DNA of 64,000 nucleotides, from NCBI GenBank assembly GCA_001627335.1, contig LUPK01000057.1, positions 16,183-80,182 of the forward strand, in the 5' to 3' direction. The position numbers and the translations under genes were made by a program. Below the pieces are notes generated by a model, which was not told the DNA's origin, made no database searches, and saw only the letters and a program-made list of their open reading frames with translations. Source of the stretch: Nocardioides sp. REDSEA-S33_B3. Lineage in GTDB: Bacteria; Actinomycetota; Actinomycetes; Propionibacteriales; Nocardioidaceae. Below are positions 62,484-64,000 of the stretch, piece by piece (position 1 is the stretch's first letter; each line of letters opens with the position of its first letter).

Positions 62484-63704
62484 GTGCGTCGCCTGCTCCC
62501 CGCCCTCGTGCTCGCCCTGGTCGTCCCCTGGGCCCCGGTCGTGGTGACCTCGGGCGCCCCGGCCGAGGCCCGCTCGGCCTCGAAGATCCAGAGCGACCTG
62601 ACCGGCTGGACCGGCGAGGAGCTCGCCGGCGGGCGCACGGCCGGCACCGTCGTGCGCCGGGGCCGGGTGTTCCTCAAGAGCCCGGCCACCACGACGCGCA
62701 TCGACGGCACGACCTACGACGTGGGCCGCTGGGTCTCGCGCTGGAAGCGCCCCGGCTTCGCCTTCACCGAGTTGGTCGCCTCGTGGGAGGCCAAGACGCC
62801 CGGCGACTCGCTCGTCGAGGTCGAGGTCCGCGGGCGGGACGCCTCGGGACGCAAGAGCTCGTGGGACAGCCTGGGTCGCTGGTCCTACGGCGACAAGTAC
62901 TTCTCGCGCACCAGCCTCGGCAGCCAGGACGACGACCTCGCGCGCGTCGCGACCGACACCTGGCGCACGGCCTCCGCGGCCGGCCTGGAGCGGTGGCGGC
63001 TGCGGGTCTCGCTGCTGCGGCGTACCGGTGCGAGCACCAAGCCGCCGAGCCTGGGCCACGTCGCCGCGACCACCTCGCGCCGCCCCTCCAACAGCCCGTC
63101 GACCTCCAAGCCCGGCAAGGTCGCGCGCGCCGGGGGCGCCGTGCTCGACGTCCCGCGCTACAGCCAGATGGTCCACGAGGGGCACTACCCGCAGTGGGGC
63201 AACGGCGGCGAGGCGTGGTGCTCGCCGACGTCGGTGTCGATGGTGCTCGGCTACTACGACGCGCTGCCGAAGGAGAAGGACTACTCCTGGGTCCCCGAGG
63301 GCCACACCGCGCCGTGGGTCGACCACGGCGCGCGGATGACCTACGACCACGGGTACGACGGCACCGGCAACTGGTCCTTCAACGTCGCGTACGCCGCCCG
63401 GCTGGTCGGCCGCGCCGACGTGTCCCGGCTCCCGGACCTGCGTGCGGTCGAGCGGCTCGTGGCCGACGGCGTGCCGGTGATCATCTCGATCGCCTTCGGT
63501 GCCGGCGAGCTCTCGGGCGCCCCGATCTCCTCCTCCAACGGCCACCTGCTCGTGGTCGTCGGGTTCACCGCGGACGGCGACGTGGTCGTCAACGACCCGG
63601 CCGCCGACTCCCCCGCCGGTGTCCGCCGCACCTACGACCGGGCCCAGCTCGAGCGCGCCTGGCTGGACGCCTCCACCGGCACCGCCTACGTCCTCCGCGA
63701 CTGA
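62484..63704 (+). CDS. Secreted C39-like peptidase domain protein
   Basis: 406 residues with a Sec signal ([28 protein letters not shown]). The middle part is an uncharacterised beta-rich region ([21 protein letters not shown]). The C-terminal ~200 residues form a C39_2/papain-like domain: VPRYSQM, the catalytic Cys in [14 protein letters not shown], the His in [12 protein letters not shown] and the following Asp/Asn in NDPAAD. A GTG at 62484 best fits the signal; an ATG-like start earlier is also possible. It may cleave wall-associated peptides. Confidence 0.87.
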   Translation: MRRLLPALVLALVVPWAPVVVTSGAPAEARSASKIQSDLTGWTGEELAGGRTAGTVVRRGRVFLKSPATTTRIDGTTYDVGRWVSRWKRPGFAFTELVASWEAKTPGDSLVEVEVRGRDASGRKSSWDSLGRWSYGDKYFSRTSLGSQDDDLARVATDTWRTASAAGLERWRLRVSLLRRTGASTKPPSLGHVAATTSRRPSNSPSTSKPGKVARAGGAVLDVPRYSQMVHEGHYPQWGNGGEAWCSPTSVSMVLGYYDALPKEKDYSWVPEGHTAPWVDHGARMTYDHGYDGTGNWSFNVAYAARLVGRADVSRLPDLRAVERLVADGVPVIISIAFGAGELSGAPISSSNGHLLVVVGFTADGDVVVNDPAADSPAGVRRTYDRAQLERAWLDASTGTAYVLRD

Positions 63705-63715
63705 CGACCCTGCCG

Positions 63716-63913
63716 AGAGGTCACTCGCGCACGAACCAGAGGTCACTCGCGCACGGCCCAGAGGTCGCTCGCGCACGGCCCAGAGGTCGCTCGCGCACGG
63801 CCCAGAGGTCGCTCGCGCACGGCCCAGAGGTCACTCGCGCACGGCCCAGAGGTCACTCGCGCACGGCTCGGCCGTGCGTGAGTGACGGTTCGGCCATGCA
63901 TGAGCGACGGCGG
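63716..63913. repeat. 22-bp tandem repeat array, locus 2 (7 direct + 2 inverted copies)
   Basis: Seven head-to-tail 22-bp units at 63716-63869 (core AGGTCACTCGCGCACGGCC or AGGTCGCTCGCGCACGGCC) are followed by two inverted units at 63870-63891 and 63892-63913. The first inverted unit is nearly identical, in reverse, to the units of locus 1 at 41661-41726. The array ends where the IS-like sequence begins. Confidence 0.9.
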
Positions 63914-63915
63914 AT

Positions 63916-64000
63916 TCAAGGGGTGGTCGCAACACCTTTGGCTTGGTCTTCGGCGAGCAACTTAGCGAAGACCTCTGCTGGGGTGTGGAAGCCGAGTCGT
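63916..64000 (-). CDS. IS30-family transposase, C-terminal end (partial)
   Basis: The window edge cuts this gene. The visible 27 C-terminal residues (RLGFHTPAEVFAKLLAEDQ then AKGVATTP) match the end of IS30-type transposases, where a conserved RLG-x-x-TPAEVF block closes the DDE domain. The stop TGA is at 63916-63918, adjoining the 22-bp array, so the element's terminal repeat should lie at about 63905-63945. Confidence 0.75.
   Translation of the reverse strand, partial: RLGFHTPAEVFAKLLAEDQAKGVATTP

Noticed and set aside
63716..63913. Possible CRISPR array at the right end
   Set aside because: Units are contiguous 22-mers with no unique spacers and include inverted copies, and no cas genes are nearby. 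It is a tandem repeat.

Overview
The window is high-GC DNA with dense, often translationally coupled genes, many GTG starts, CIRCE-controlled groEL, trehalose synthesis by OtsA/OtsB and actinobacterial families such as DUF3263 and LytR_C. It looks like a chromosomal segment of an actinobacterium, most likely Nocardioides or a relative. The genus is inferred from gene content and repeat style, not proven.

Layout. 1-10.6 kb is a molybdenum hydroxylase (form II CO-dehydrogenase-like) locus: small, large and medium subunits, a GAF-domain regulator, XdhC, a VWA protein, a MoxR ATPase and a MobA/MocA-like nucleotidyltransferase. 10.6-14.7 kb is a four-gene coupled cassette (SDR, flavin monooxygenase, bile acid:sodium symporter family protein, epimerase). 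14.7-24.7 kb is mostly housekeeping: groEL with two CIRCE operators, an ATP-grasp enzyme, an SGNH hydrolase, a DUF2157/GDYXXLXY pair, MoaD-like protein with threonine synthase, trehalose-phosphatase, LytR_C and DUF3263 proteins. 24.7-36.6 kb holds an oxidoreductase, otsA, an alpha/beta hydrolase with a lysine-rich tail, a PLP-decarboxylase homologue lacking its lysine, a PfkB kinase/class II aldolase/TetR operon divergent from a Tat-exported amine oxidase, and ung. 36.6-45.8 kb holds a LigB dioxygenase, aldehyde dehydrogenase plus GMC oxidoreductase, pyridoxal kinase, tRNA-Thr, an SDR, a GH13 enzyme and a DUF4032 protein. 45.9-58.2 kb is an unusual branched-chain-type ABC import locus. 58.3-64 kb has a metallophosphoesterase, rlmB, cysS, a secreted C39-like protein, a 22-bp repeat array and the end of an IS30-type transposase.

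The most interesting part is 38.9-58.2 kb. Five dyads of the form TAGAAC-NN-GTTCTA, three of them exact matches to the KstR operator consensus TNNAACNNGTTNNA recalled from mycobacteria, lie before the GMC oxidoreductase, the SDR, the ABC operon, the sulfatase and a second substrate-binding lipoprotein. The ABC operon has a fused LivH-LivM permease, a coupled secreted membrane-anchored protein and a small metal-site-like membrane protein. I infer a KstR-type regulon for uptake and first-step processing of a steroid, sterol sulfate or similar hydrophobic compound. This is a hypothesis from sequence only.

The window is also rich in small repeats: dispersed GGTCGAG/CTCGAGACC elements, REP-like AACCGGCG hairpins, two loci of one 22-bp tandem repeat family, a 13-bp minisatellite around an inverted repeat, and several long perfect palindromes.
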